Shown here piece by piece: positions 1 to 7,247 of a stretch of DNA of 8,064 bases (the first letter of the stretch is position 1; the number at the start of each line of letters is the position of its first letter). Source of the DNA: Alphaproteobacteria bacterium (GTDB taxonomy: Bacteria; Pseudomonadota; Alphaproteobacteria; CACIAM-22H2); the NCBI GenBank assembly GCA_016869915.1, contig VGDA01000151.1, positions 1 to 8,064 of the forward strand. Reading direction: 5' to 3'. A program made the translations under genes and the position numbers. Under the pieces are notes generated by a model, which saw nothing but the letters and a program-made list of their open reading frames with translations, did not search any database and was not told the DNA's origin.

Positions 1-1
1 C

Positions 2-832
2 GACGCGGTGGCGCGGCGCTTCGCCCTGACCTTCGTCGACCGCGCGGCCCTCGCCGCCTTCGAGGAGGAGTCCGACCGCCGCACGCTCTTCCGCTTCGAC
101 GTGCGCGACCCGCGCGAATACGAGGCCGGCCACCTGCCGGGCTTCCGCTCCGCGCCGGGCGGCCAGCTCGTGCAGGCGACCGACCGCTATGTCGGCACGC
201 TGGGCGCGCGCATCGTGCTGGCCTGCGACACCGGCACGCGCTCGATCATGACCGCGTCCTGGCTCCACCAGCTGGGCTGGGAGGTGCACGTGCTCGACCG
301 CGCGCTGGAGGGCCAGGACCTCGTCGCCGGCCCCGAGCCCGTGCACGTGCCGGGCCTTGGCGCCATCGCCTGCGACTTCGTCGACCCGCCGGCGCTGGCG
401 GCGATGCTCGAGGCCGGCACCGCCTGCGTCGTCGACCTCGACACCAGCCTGCGCTATCGCGACGGCCACGTGCCCGGCGCCTCCTGGGCGATGCGCGGAC
501 GGCTCGACCGCGCGCTCGCGCGGCTGCCGGCGGGGCGCATGATCGTGCTCGCCTCGTCCGACGGAATCCTCGCGCGGCTTGCCGTGCCGGAGCTCGCGGG
601 GCGCGACGCACGCGTCCTCCTCGGCGGCACGCGCGGCTGGAAAGCCGCGGGCCTGCCGCTCGAGCGCGGCGCCACCGCGCTCGCCGACGAGACGATCGAC
701 GTCTGGTACCGGCCCTACGACAAGGAGGCCGGCGTCGAGCAGGCGATGAAGGGCTACCTGGACTGGGAGGTCGACCTCGTCGCCCAGGTCGAGCGCGACG
801 GCGACACGCGGTTCCGCCTGTCGCCGCGCTGA
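2..832 (+). CDS. Multidomain rhodanese (sulfurtransferase-like) protein, C-terminal part, 5' end outside window
   Basis: Rhodanese domains carry sulfane sulfur on a loop cysteine and pass it to thiols or cyanide in the cytoplasm. Residues below count from the GTG at 8. Two domains are visible. The first (about 10-100) has the entry motif DVRDPREYEAGHLPG and an active-site loop CDTGTR with Cys73. The second (about 118-215) has VVDLDTSLRYRDGHVPGA, but its loop reads LASSDG, with Ser183 where the cysteine should be, so it is probably inactive. The tail (about 228-274, DVWYRPYDKE then YLDWEVDLVAQ) resembles, from memory, the C-terminus of proteins of about 530 residues with four rhodanese domains. 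The frame is open to the window edge and the GTG at 8 has too little upstream sequence to judge a ribosome site, so I treat the gene as truncated by the window. It converges on the DapA-like gene, 7 bp away, with no obvious terminator. The substrate is unknown. Confidence 0.85.
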   Translation, partial: DAVARRFALTFVDRAALAAFEEESDRRTLFRFDVRDPREYEAGHLPGFRSAPGGQLVQATDRYVGTLGARIVLACDTGTRSIMTASWLHQLGWEVHVLDRALEGQDLVAGPEPVHVPGLGAIACDFVDPPALAAMLEAGTACVVDLDTSLRYRDGHVPGASWAMRGRLDRALARLPAGRMIVLASSDGILARLAVPELAGRDARVLLGGTRGWKAAGLPLERGATALADETIDVWYRPYDKEAGVEQAMKGYLDWEVDLVAQVERDGDTRFRLSPR

Positions 833-839
833 CCCGCGC

Positions 840-1745
840 TCACACCTCGTAGGGCCGCAGGAAGGCCGAGGCGCGCTCGACGGCGGCGAGGCCGAAGGGC
901 GTCGGCGACTGGAACGGCGCGCGGCCATGCACCTCGGCGATGCCGAGGCGCCGCGCGACGATGCGCTTGCCGTAGCACAGGAAGTTCTCGATCGTGGTCA
1001 TCAGCAGCGTGATCAGCGGCAGGATCTCGCGGTAGAGGCGCTCGGCCTCGGCCTCGGCTTCCTTCGTCCCGTGGCGCATCAGCTCGTAGATGCGCACCTG
1101 CACGTCGAAGCATTCCGGCGCCGGGATCATGCCCGCGCATCCGGCGCGCAGGTTGTCGGTGAGCTCGAGCCCCGCGCGGCCGTTGAAGATGTCGAAGACG
1201 CCCTGCGTCTCCTCGACCAGCCGCTGGATGCCGATCACCGGGCCCTCGCCCTTGAGCAGCGCGACGTTGGGATGGTTGCGGTTGAGCGCCACCAGCCCGG
1301 CATTGGACAGCGACACCGCGATCAGCCCCGCGGCGTTCTGCACCGCGAGCGGCAGCTCGCATTTCTCGGCGACCGCGCCGAAGAAGCGCACGTACTCGAT
1401 CTCGGGCAGGCCGGGCGCGGGCGGCGGCTGCAGGATCACCCAGGAGGCGCCGACCGACTTCGCCGCGCGCGCGAACTCCACCTGCCCCGCGACCGAGGGC
1501 TCGGCGATGGTCACCGCGAGCGGGATGCGCCCGCGCAGGTCCTCCGCCGCCCATTCGAGCACCTGGCGGCGCTCCGGCGTCTGCAGCTTGTAGGTCTCGG
1601 TCGCGAGGCCGAGCACCGCGAGGCCATGCGCGCCATGCCGGACGCAGGCCTCGACCTGCGCGCGCATCGCGCCGCGGTCGAGCCGGCCCTGGGCGTCGAA
1701 GAAGGCATAGAGGATCGGGTAGATCCCGTGGAAGCCGGTGGCCAT
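840..1745 (-). CDS. DapA/N-acetylneuraminate lyase superfamily protein (Schiff-base aldolase or dehydratase), not a true DapA
   Basis: This 301-residue protein has the usual length of class I aldolase-type TIM-barrel enzymes of the DHDPS/NAL superfamily, which form a Schiff base between a lysine and a 2-oxo acid, usually pyruvate. Visible landmarks are the N-terminal strand GIYPILYAFFDAQGRLD (7-23), LGLATET (45-51, in place of GTTGE), LQPPP (105-109), VQNAAG (135-140, in place of YNxP), the lysine strand VALLKGEGP (Lys165) and NGRAG (188-192). The lysine is kept. The residues matching E. coli DapA Thr44, Tyr107, Tyr133 and Arg138 appear to be Leu47, a proline near 107-108, Gln136 and Leu141. 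Lysine biosynthesis is therefore unlikely, and aldol cleavage or dehydration of another 2-oxo or sugar acid is more plausible. The ATG at 1745 is preceded by a good ribosome site (AGGGGG, 6 bases upstream). It lies 52 bp after the oxygenase gene, same strand. The substrate is unknown. Confidence 0.88.
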   Translation of the reverse strand: MATGFHGIYPILYAFFDAQGRLDRGAMRAQVEACVRHGAHGLAVLGLATETYKLQTPERRQVLEWAAEDLRGRIPLAVTIAEPSVAGQVEFARAAKSVGASWVILQPPPAPGLPEIEYVRFFGAVAEKCELPLAVQNAAGLIAVSLSNAGLVALNRNHPNVALLKGEGPVIGIQRLVEETQGVFDIFNGRAGLELTDNLRAGCAGMIPAPECFDVQVRIYELMRHGTKEAEAEAERLYREILPLITLLMTTIENFLCYGKRIVARRLGIAEVHGRAPFQSPTPFGLAAVERASAFLRPYEV

Positions 1746-1781
1746 CGCTTTCCCCCTGTCGTTGGCGCGCCGACGCTACCG

Positions 1782-1796
1782 GCGGCGCGTCGCCGC
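1782..1796 (-). other. Intercistronic GC hairpin between oxygenase and DapA-like genes
   Basis: A perfect 6-bp inverted repeat (GCGGCG, 3-base loop, CGCCGC on the + strand) begins one base past the oxygenase stop codon. A second near-palindrome follows at 1761-1774 (GTTGGCG/CGCCGAC, one mismatch, no loop). There is no T-run on the minus strand, so it does not look like an intrinsic terminator. It could stabilise or weaken the mRNA 3' end of the upstream cistron. Short GC palindromes are common by chance at this base composition, so its role is uncertain. Confidence 0.3.
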
Positions 1797-1797
1797 T

Positions 1798-2961
1798 TCA
1801 ATCGCCGCGCGCGGGCGGGGGCGAGGATGCGCTGCTGTACTGGCCGATGCCCTCGCCGAGGAACGCGTTGTTCTCCTCGCGCTGGCGCGCCGCCTCGTCG
1901 TCGTAGAGGAAGGGCAGGAACATGTAGCGCCGCCCCGACGTCACCGGCAGCACCGTGTGGAGCATCGAGCAGGAGAAGACGATCGCGGTGCCGGCACCGA
2001 CCTTGTAGCGGCACGGCCCGAACTCCGGGAAGACCAGCTCGCCGCCCTCGTAGCCCTCGTTGAGCGCGATCGACACGGCGAAGCGGCGATGCGCCGTGCC
2101 GCGCGTGGTGTTGTCGCGGTGGGGGCGGAAATGGTCTCCCGTCGCGCCGTCGTAGCAGGCGACGATGTAGCGCTCCATGCGCGTCACCTGGAACTGGTGC
2201 GCCTTGCGGATCTCCGGGACGATGCGCCGGCGCACGCGCTGGCGCGTCGCCTCCATCAGCGCCTCGTCCTCGATCAGGTAGTCGCTGCGCCGCTTGTGCG
2301 CGTGGTCCTTCACCGCGACGGTCCTGCCGTCGACCTCCCGCATGAAGCCCGAATCCTCGCCGCCATGCGCCTCGTGCAGCGACACGAGGCGGCGGCAGAA
2401 GGCCGGCTCGAAGACCTCGGGCAGGACGAGGACCGGCGCATGCGCCTCGATGCCGGCATGAAGGGCGGGGGGCGGCAGGGCGCGCAGGATCCGCTCCATC
2501 TCCGCTCGACCCGAATCGGGACCTTGAAAGGGCAGGATGCGGCGCACCCGCAGCATTGGGTCGAGGACGACCCAGCGGCGCAACGCCTCGATGCGGCCGG
2601 GCGTCGGGTCGACGGGCACGCAGCCGAAGGCGCGACTTGCCTCCGCGTCGCGGTCCCAGAGGTGCCGGATCCCCGGCAGGCGCTGCACGAGGCGCCCCTG
2701 CCGCTCGTCCTCGGGGTCGAGGCTGACGCCGAAGAAGCTCGCGAAGCGGTCGTCGAAGAGGTCGGCGCAGCTCTCCGCCAGGCGCAGCGCCTCGCGGCCC
2801 GCGGCGTCGCCGGCGGTGGCGAGGAAGCACAGGACGATCCAGCGCCCCGCGGCGGTGTCGAAATGGTAGCGCTCGGCGCTCGTGGAACGCTGGACGAACC
2901 AGGGCGCGGGGTCGCCCGGCTCCAGGAGGCGATGGCGGGGCGGCTGGCGCTGCTCGGTCAT
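1798..2961 (-). CDS. Fusion protein: degenerate redoxin (AhpC/TSA-like) domain + 2-oxoglutarate/Fe(II)-dependent oxygenase (prolyl 4-hydroxylase-like)
   Basis: 387 residues in two domains. Residues about 12-165 resemble a peroxiredoxin/thioredoxin fold: PGDPAPWF near the start, strand WIVLCFLAT (41-49), FFGVSLDPEDE (76-86) and RRWVVLDPMLRVRRILPF (128-145). The loop after the first core strand, where peroxiredoxins place the peroxidatic cysteine (TxxC), reads ATAGDAAGRE with no cysteine; Cys45 lies inside the strand. Peroxidase activity is unlikely. Residues about 175-355 form a P4H-type double-stranded beta helix with the iron ligands His281-x-Asp283 (HFRPHRD) and His335 (MLHTVLPV), and Arg344 or Arg345 to bind 2-oxoglutarate. 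The expected chemistry is hydroxylation of a protein or small molecule with O2 and 2-oxoglutarate, in the cytoplasm since no signal peptide is seen. ATG 2961 is the first possible start after an in-frame TGA; its ribosome site is weak. It lies 33 bp downstream of the RND gene. The substrate is unknown. Confidence 0.88.
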   Translation of the reverse strand: MTEQRQPPRHRLLEPGDPAPWFVQRSTSAERYHFDTAAGRWIVLCFLATAGDAAGREALRLAESCADLFDDRFASFFGVSLDPEDERQGRLVQRLPGIRHLWDRDAEASRAFGCVPVDPTPGRIEALRRWVVLDPMLRVRRILPFQGPDSGRAEMERILRALPPPALHAGIEAHAPVLVLPEVFEPAFCRRLVSLHEAHGGEDSGFMREVDGRTVAVKDHAHKRRSDYLIEDEALMEATRQRVRRRIVPEIRKAHQFQVTRMERYIVACYDGATGDHFRPHRDNTTRGTAHRRFAVSIALNEGYEGGELVFPEFGPCRYKVGAGTAIVFSCSMLHTVLPVTSGRRYMFLPFLYDDEAARQREENNAFLGEGIGQYSSASSPPPARGD

Positions 2962-2974
2962 CTGGCGCTGCTCG
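2944..2974 (-). repeat. 13-bp direct repeat, 18-bp period, flanking the oxygenase start codon
   Basis: CTGGCGCTGCTCG occurs at 2944-2956 and again at 2962-2974 on the + strand. The period is 18 bp, a multiple of three, so on the minus strand both copies encode EQRQ: one before the ATG at 2961 (untranslated) and one just after it (MTEQRQP). It looks like a recent small tandem duplication that touched the 5' end of the oxygenase gene and the spacer from the pump gene. Confidence 0.75.
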
Positions 2975-2994
2975 TGGGTCGCGCGGGACGAGGA

Positions 2995-5900
2995 TCAGGC
3001 CTTGCGCGGGCCGCCGGCGTCAAGCGCGGGTGGCGGCTCGTCCGTCGGCCCGGCGAGCGGGCGCAGCCGTCGCGCGAGCGCGCCCTCGATGTCGTCGACG
3101 ACGCAGAAGGCGGCGGGGACGAAGAGCAGCGACAGCATCGTCGACACGGCGAGGCCCCCGATCACCGCGATCGCCATCGGCGCGCGGAACTCGCCGCCGT
3201 CGCCGAGCGCGAGCGCGGCCGGCACCATTCCGGCGATCATCGCGATCGTGGTCATGACGATCGGCCGCGCGCGCTTGCGCCCGGCCTCGACGATCGCCTC
3301 GTCGCGGGGCATGCCGCGCGCGACCGCCTCGACGGCGAAGTCCACCAGCAGGATGGCGTTCTTGGTCACGATGCCCATGAGCATCAGGATGCCGATGACG
3401 ACGGGCATGCTGATCGCGTTGCCGGTCAGCAGCAGGCCGAGGATCACCCCGCCGATCGACAGCGGCAGGGAGAAGAGGATGGTCAGCGGCTGCAGGAAGC
3501 CGCGGAACAGCAGCACCATCACGCCGTAGACCATGAGCAGGCCGGCGCCCATGGCGAAGGCGAAGCCGGCGAAGACCTCGGCCATCACCTCCGCGTCCCC
3601 GGACTGCCGCAGTTCGACGCCCGGCGGCAGCGCGCGCGCGGCCTCGCTGTCGCGTACCGAGGCGATCGCCGCGCCCAGCGCGTCGGTGCCGCGCAGGTCG
3701 GCCTCCAGCGCGATGCGCCGCGCACGGTCGTAGCGGTCGATGCTGGTGATGCCGCGGCCGAGCTCGAAGGACGCGACGGTGGCGAGAGGCACCGTCGTGC
3801 CGTCGCGCGCGGGCAGGCGCAGCGTGTCGACGAGGCGCGTGTCGCCGCGCGCCGATTCCTCGAGCTGCACGCGAATGGGGACGAGGCGATCGCCGGCGTC
3901 GAAGCGCGCGAGGTTGCCGCCCGCGTCGCCGATCGTGGCGATGCGCACGGTCTCGGAGATCGCGTCGGTCGAGACGCCGAGCGCCGCGGCGAGTTCGCCG
4001 CGCGGCACGACGCGAAGCTCCGGCCGGTCGAGCGGGATGGTCGAGGTAGCGTTGGCGAGCAGCGGCAGGCGGCGCATCTCGGCGTAGAGCGCGCGGGCGG
4101 CGTCCTCCACCGCCCGGGGGTCCGGCCCGACGACCAGCAGCGTCAGCGCGCGCTGGCCGTTGTCCTTGACGATCCAGAAGCGGATGTCCGGGACGTCGGC
4201 GAGGATCGCGCCCACGGCCTGCTCCAGCACGGCCTGGCTGCGCGCGCGCTGGTCCTTGGGGACGAAGTTGATCACGATCGAGGCCTTGCGGACCTCCTGG
4301 CCCGAGCCGAGCACGCGACCGCCATCGACGAAGACGCTCGCCACCTCGGGCAGCGCGCGCAGCCGCGCGAGGATGCGGTCCGACATCGCCTCGGTGTCGG
4401 CGAGCCGCGCGCCGGGCGGCAGCTCGATCGCGAAGATCGAGCGCGCCTTGTCCTCGGGCGGCAGGAAGCCGGAGGGCAGCAGCCGCGTGCCCGCGATCGA
4501 CGCCGCGAAGAGCGCCATGCCGACGGCCACGGCCGCGTAGCGCCTGCGCACCGACCAGCCGAGGATCCGGGCATAGGCCGCGGTCATGCGCCCCTCGGCC
4601 TCGGGGCGCGCGTCGGGGCGCATGAAATAGGCGGCGAGCAGCGGCGTCAGCAACCGCGCCACCAGCAGCGAGAACAGCACCGCCGCCGCGACCGTCAGGC
4701 CGAACTGCATGAAGTACTGGCCCGGTATGCCGCCCATGAAGCTCACCGGCGCGAAGACCGCGACGATGGTGAGGGTGATCGCGATGACCGCGAGGCCGAT
4801 CTCGTCGGCGGCCTCGAGCGCGGCGCGGTAGGGCGACTTGCCCATGCGTATGTGCCTCACGATGTTCTCGACCTCGACGATCGCGTCATCGACCAGGATG
4901 CCGGTCACCAGCGTGATGGCGAGCAGGCTGACGAGGTTGAGCGAGAAGCCGAGCGCGCTCATCGCCCAGAAGGCGGGGATCGCGGCCAGCGGGAGCGCGA
5001 CCGCCGAGATGATCGTGGCGCGCAGGTCGCGCAGGAAGGCGAAGACGACGAGCACCGCGAGGACGGAGCCCTCGACGAGCGCGCGCATCGCCGAGCGGTA
5101 GTTTCCGAGCGTGTAGCGCACGGTGCCGTCGATCGCGGCGAAGCCCGTGCCGGGATTGGCGCCCCGGATCGCCTCGAGCTCCCTGTCCACGAGGTCGGTC
5201 ACGGTCGCGTCGCTGGCGCCGCGCGCGCGGGAGATCGCGAAGGCGACGACCGGGCGCCCGTCGAGCCGCGCGAAGCTGCGCGGTTCGGCGATGCCATCCT
5301 CGATCGACGCGACGTCGGCGAGGCGCAGCGTGCGCCCGCCGCCGATGACGAGCTTCGTCTCCTCGAGCTGCGCGATGCGGCTGGCCGCCGCGAGCGTGCG
5401 CACGGCCTGTTCCTGCCCGCCGAGCTCGACGCGGCCGCCCGCGAGGTCGACGCGCGTCGCGCGGAGCTGGCGGTTCACCTCGGCCGCGGTCACGCCCAGC
5501 GCGGCGAGGGGCGCGGGATCGAGAAGGACGCGGATCTCGCGCGTGGCGCCGCCGATGCGCTCGACCGAGCCGACGCCGCGCAGCGCCTGCAGGCGCCGGA
5601 TCACGACGTCGTCGACGAACCAGGACAACTCCTCGATCGAGCGGGCCGGCGAGTCCGCGGCGTAGACGCGGATCGGCAGCCCGGCGACGTCGAGGCGCTG
5701 GACGATCGGCTCGTCGATCGCGCGCGGCAGGTCGGAGCGTATCCTGGCGATCGCGTCCTTCACGTCGCTGACCGCGCGGTCGATGCGAGTCTCGATGCGG
5801 AACTCGATCGTGGTCAGCGATTGGCCGTCGGTCACCTTCGAGATGACGTGCTTCACGCCCGCGATGCCCGCGACGGCGTCCTCGATCCGGCGCGTGACCT

Positions 5901-6090
5901 GCTTCTCGAGCTCCTCCGGCGCGGCGCCCGCCTGCGTCACCGTCACCATCGCGATCGGGATGTCGATGTTGGGGAAGAGCGTGATCGGCAAGCCTCGGAA
6001 CGCGACGACGCCGAGCACGCCAAGGACGAGGAACAGGACGATCGGCGGGATCGGGTTGCGGATGGCCCAGGCGGAGACGTCGATCCTCAT
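2995..6090 (-). CDS. RND-family multidrug efflux transporter, inner-membrane permease (HAE-1/AcrB type)
   Basis: This 1031-residue protein is full length for the AcrB-type (HAE-1) family, proton-driven trimers that take substrates from the periplasm or outer leaflet. Twelve membrane segments are visible: TM1 about 12-31, TM2-TM6 within 334-487, TM7 about 518-536, and TM8-TM12 within 840-997. Two large periplasmic loops lie at about 32-333 and 537-839. The proton-relay residues are present: Asp401-Asp402 in TM4 (TGILVDDAIVEVENI) and Lys910 in TM10 (GIVTKNAILLVDF). The charged pair and overall pattern argue for organic substrates rather than heavy-metal CusA-type export. The ATG at 6090 overlaps the adaptor stop codon as ATGA, and the ribosome site is weak, so translation is probably coupled. 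The last 25 or so residues are a proline-rich cytoplasmic tail. No outer-membrane channel gene accompanies it. The drug or metabolite exported cannot be read from the sequence. Confidence 0.96.
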   Translation of the reverse strand: MRIDVSAWAIRNPIPPIVLFLVLGVLGVVAFRGLPITLFPNIDIPIAMVTVTQAGAAPEELEKQVTRRIEDAVAGIAGVKHVISKVTDGQSLTTIEFRIETRIDRAVSDVKDAIARIRSDLPRAIDEPIVQRLDVAGLPIRVYAADSPARSIEELSWFVDDVVIRRLQALRGVGSVERIGGATREIRVLLDPAPLAALGVTAAEVNRQLRATRVDLAGGRVELGGQEQAVRTLAAASRIAQLEETKLVIGGGRTLRLADVASIEDGIAEPRSFARLDGRPVVAFAISRARGASDATVTDLVDRELEAIRGANPGTGFAAIDGTVRYTLGNYRSAMRALVEGSVLAVLVVFAFLRDLRATIISAVALPLAAIPAFWAMSALGFSLNLVSLLAITLVTGILVDDAIVEVENIVRHIRMGKSPYRAALEAADEIGLAVIAITLTIVAVFAPVSFMGGIPGQYFMQFGLTVAAAVLFSLLVARLLTPLLAAYFMRPDARPEAEGRMTAAYARILGWSVRRRYAAVAVGMALFAASIAGTRLLPSGFLPPEDKARSIFAIELPPGARLADTEAMSDRILARLRALPEVASVFVDGGRVLGSGQEVRKASIVINFVPKDQRARSQAVLEQAVGAILADVPDIRFWIVKDNGQRALTLLVVGPDPRAVEDAARALYAEMRRLPLLANATSTIPLDRPELRVVPRGELAAALGVSTDAISETVRIATIGDAGGNLARFDAGDRLVPIRVQLEESARGDTRLVDTLRLPARDGTTVPLATVASFELGRGITSIDRYDRARRIALEADLRGTDALGAAIASVRDSEAARALPPGVELRQSGDAEVMAEVFAGFAFAMGAGLLMVYGVMVLLFRGFLQPLTILFSLPLSIGGVILGLLLTGNAISMPVVIGILMLMGIVTKNAILLVDFAVEAVARGMPRDEAIVEAGRKRARPIVMTTIAMIAGMVPAALALGDGGEFRAPMAIAVIGGLAVSTMLSLLFVPAAFCVVDDIEGALARRLRPLAGPTDEPPPALDAGGPRKA

Positions 6091-7247
6091 CGCGCTGGCC
6101 CGGCGTCGCGCACGGCGTCGCCATCTCGCAGGAAGGCGCCGGCGCGCAGCACGACGCTCTCGCCCTCGGCGAGGCCGCTGGCGATCTCGGCGCGACCGCC
6201 GACGATCGCGCCGAGCGCGACGCGCCGCGTCGCGACGCGGCCCGCCGCGACGACCTGCACCGAGGCCTCGCGCTCCTCGAAGCGCACCGCGGAGAGCGGC
6301 AGCGAGATCGCCTCGCGCCGCGCGGTCTCGATCGTGCCTCGCGCGAAGCGGCCGACGCGCAGCCCGGGATCGAGCGGCAGCGCGATGCGCAGCCTGCCGA
6401 GCCGCGTGGCGCGGTCGACTTCTGAAGGAAGCAGGCGGATGCGGCCCTCGAGGGGCGGCAGCCCGGCGAGCTCGACGCGCACCTTCTGGCCCGGGGCGAG
6501 GCGCGCGAGCCGGATCTCGGGTACCTCGGCCTCGAGCTCGATCGCGCCATCGGCGACGATGCGGAAGAGCGGCTCGCCCGCCATCGAGGCGATGGCGCCG
6601 ACCCGCGCCGCGCGGCGGCTGACGATGCCCGCGCGCGGCGCCTCGACGGTGCTGCGCGCGAGGCGCAGCTCGATGTCGCGGCGCTGCGCCTCGACCTGTC
6701 GGCGCTCGGCCTCGGCGACGACGAGGCCCTCGCGCGCGGCGGCGAGCCGCGCGGCGGCCCCGCGCGCGGCGGCGAGGCGCTGGTCGAGCGCCTCCGCCGA
6801 GGCGACGCCGGAGCGCGCGAGGCTGCGGCTGCGCTCGAGCGCGCTCGCGGCCTCCTGGTCGGCGGCCTCCGCCTGCGCGACCTGGCTGCGCGCCTGCGCG
6901 ATGGCCGCCGCAGCGCGGGCGAGCGCGGCGTCGTTCTGCGCCAGCTGGATGTCAAGGCCGCTGCGGTCGAGCCGCGCGAGCGGCTGGCCGGCGGCGACAG
7001 CGTCGCCCTCCTCGGCGAGGAGCTCGACGACGCGCAGCCCCTCGACCTGGGGCCCGACGAGGACTTCGTCGCGCGCGACGAGGCTGCCATCGACCAGCAC
7101 GGTCTCGACGACCGGGCCGCGTGTCGCGGCGATCGTGGTGACGGCCATCGGCGGCGCCTCCGTCGCCGTGGCGTCGTGCGCGGGCAAGGCGGAGGTCGCC
7201 GCCCCGGCAAGGGCCAGGGCGAGCGCCAGGCGCAGCGCATGCGTCAT
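6087..7247 (-). CDS. RND efflux periplasmic adaptor (membrane fusion protein, HlyD/AcrA type)
   Basis: This 386-residue adaptor should link the RND pump to an outer-membrane channel across the periplasm. Residues 1-23 form a signal peptide (MTHALRLALALALAGAATSA, cleavage likely near Ala20 or Ala23). There is no lipobox cysteine, so it is not a lipoprotein. The lipoyl-like domain is split: first half about 56-95 (VGPQVEGLRVVELLAEEGD), second half about 198-231 (RSTVEAPRAGIVSRRAARVG). Between them lies an alanine/arginine-rich alpha-hairpin coiled coil (about 100-195). A beta-barrel (about 235-310, with EVPEIRLARLAPGQKVRVEL) and a membrane-proximal domain (about 311-380) follow. The frame is open further upstream, but the ATG at 7247 is chosen because it starts the signal peptide, has GAGG five bases before it, and overlaps the tetR stop codon as ATGA. 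The same 4-base overlap joins its stop to the pump's start. Confidence 0.94.
   Translation of the reverse strand: MTHALRLALALALAGAATSALPAHDATATEAPPMAVTTIAATRGPVVETVLVDGSLVARDEVLVGPQVEGLRVVELLAEEGDAVAAGQPLARLDRSGLDIQLAQNDAALARAAAAIAQARSQVAQAEAADQEAASALERSRSLARSGVASAEALDQRLAAARGAAARLAAAREGLVVAEAERRQVEAQRRDIELRLARSTVEAPRAGIVSRRAARVGAIASMAGEPLFRIVADGAIELEAEVPEIRLARLAPGQKVRVELAGLPPLEGRIRLLPSEVDRATRLGRLRIALPLDPGLRVGRFARGTIETARREAISLPLSAVRFEEREASVQVVAAGRVATRRVALGAIVGGRAEIASGLAEGESVVLRAGAFLRDGDAVRDAGPAR

Noticed and set aside
927..2063. A 378-codon + strand frame opposite the DapA-like and oxygenase genes
   Set aside because: Shadow of the minus-strand genes: composition is Arg/Ala/His/Asp-rich without any domain.
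2971..2992. Weak inverted repeat (CTCGT/ACGAG, 12-base loop) between the pump and oxygenase genes
   Set aside because: Only five pairs with a long unpaired loop and no T-run; expected by chance and not a credible terminator.
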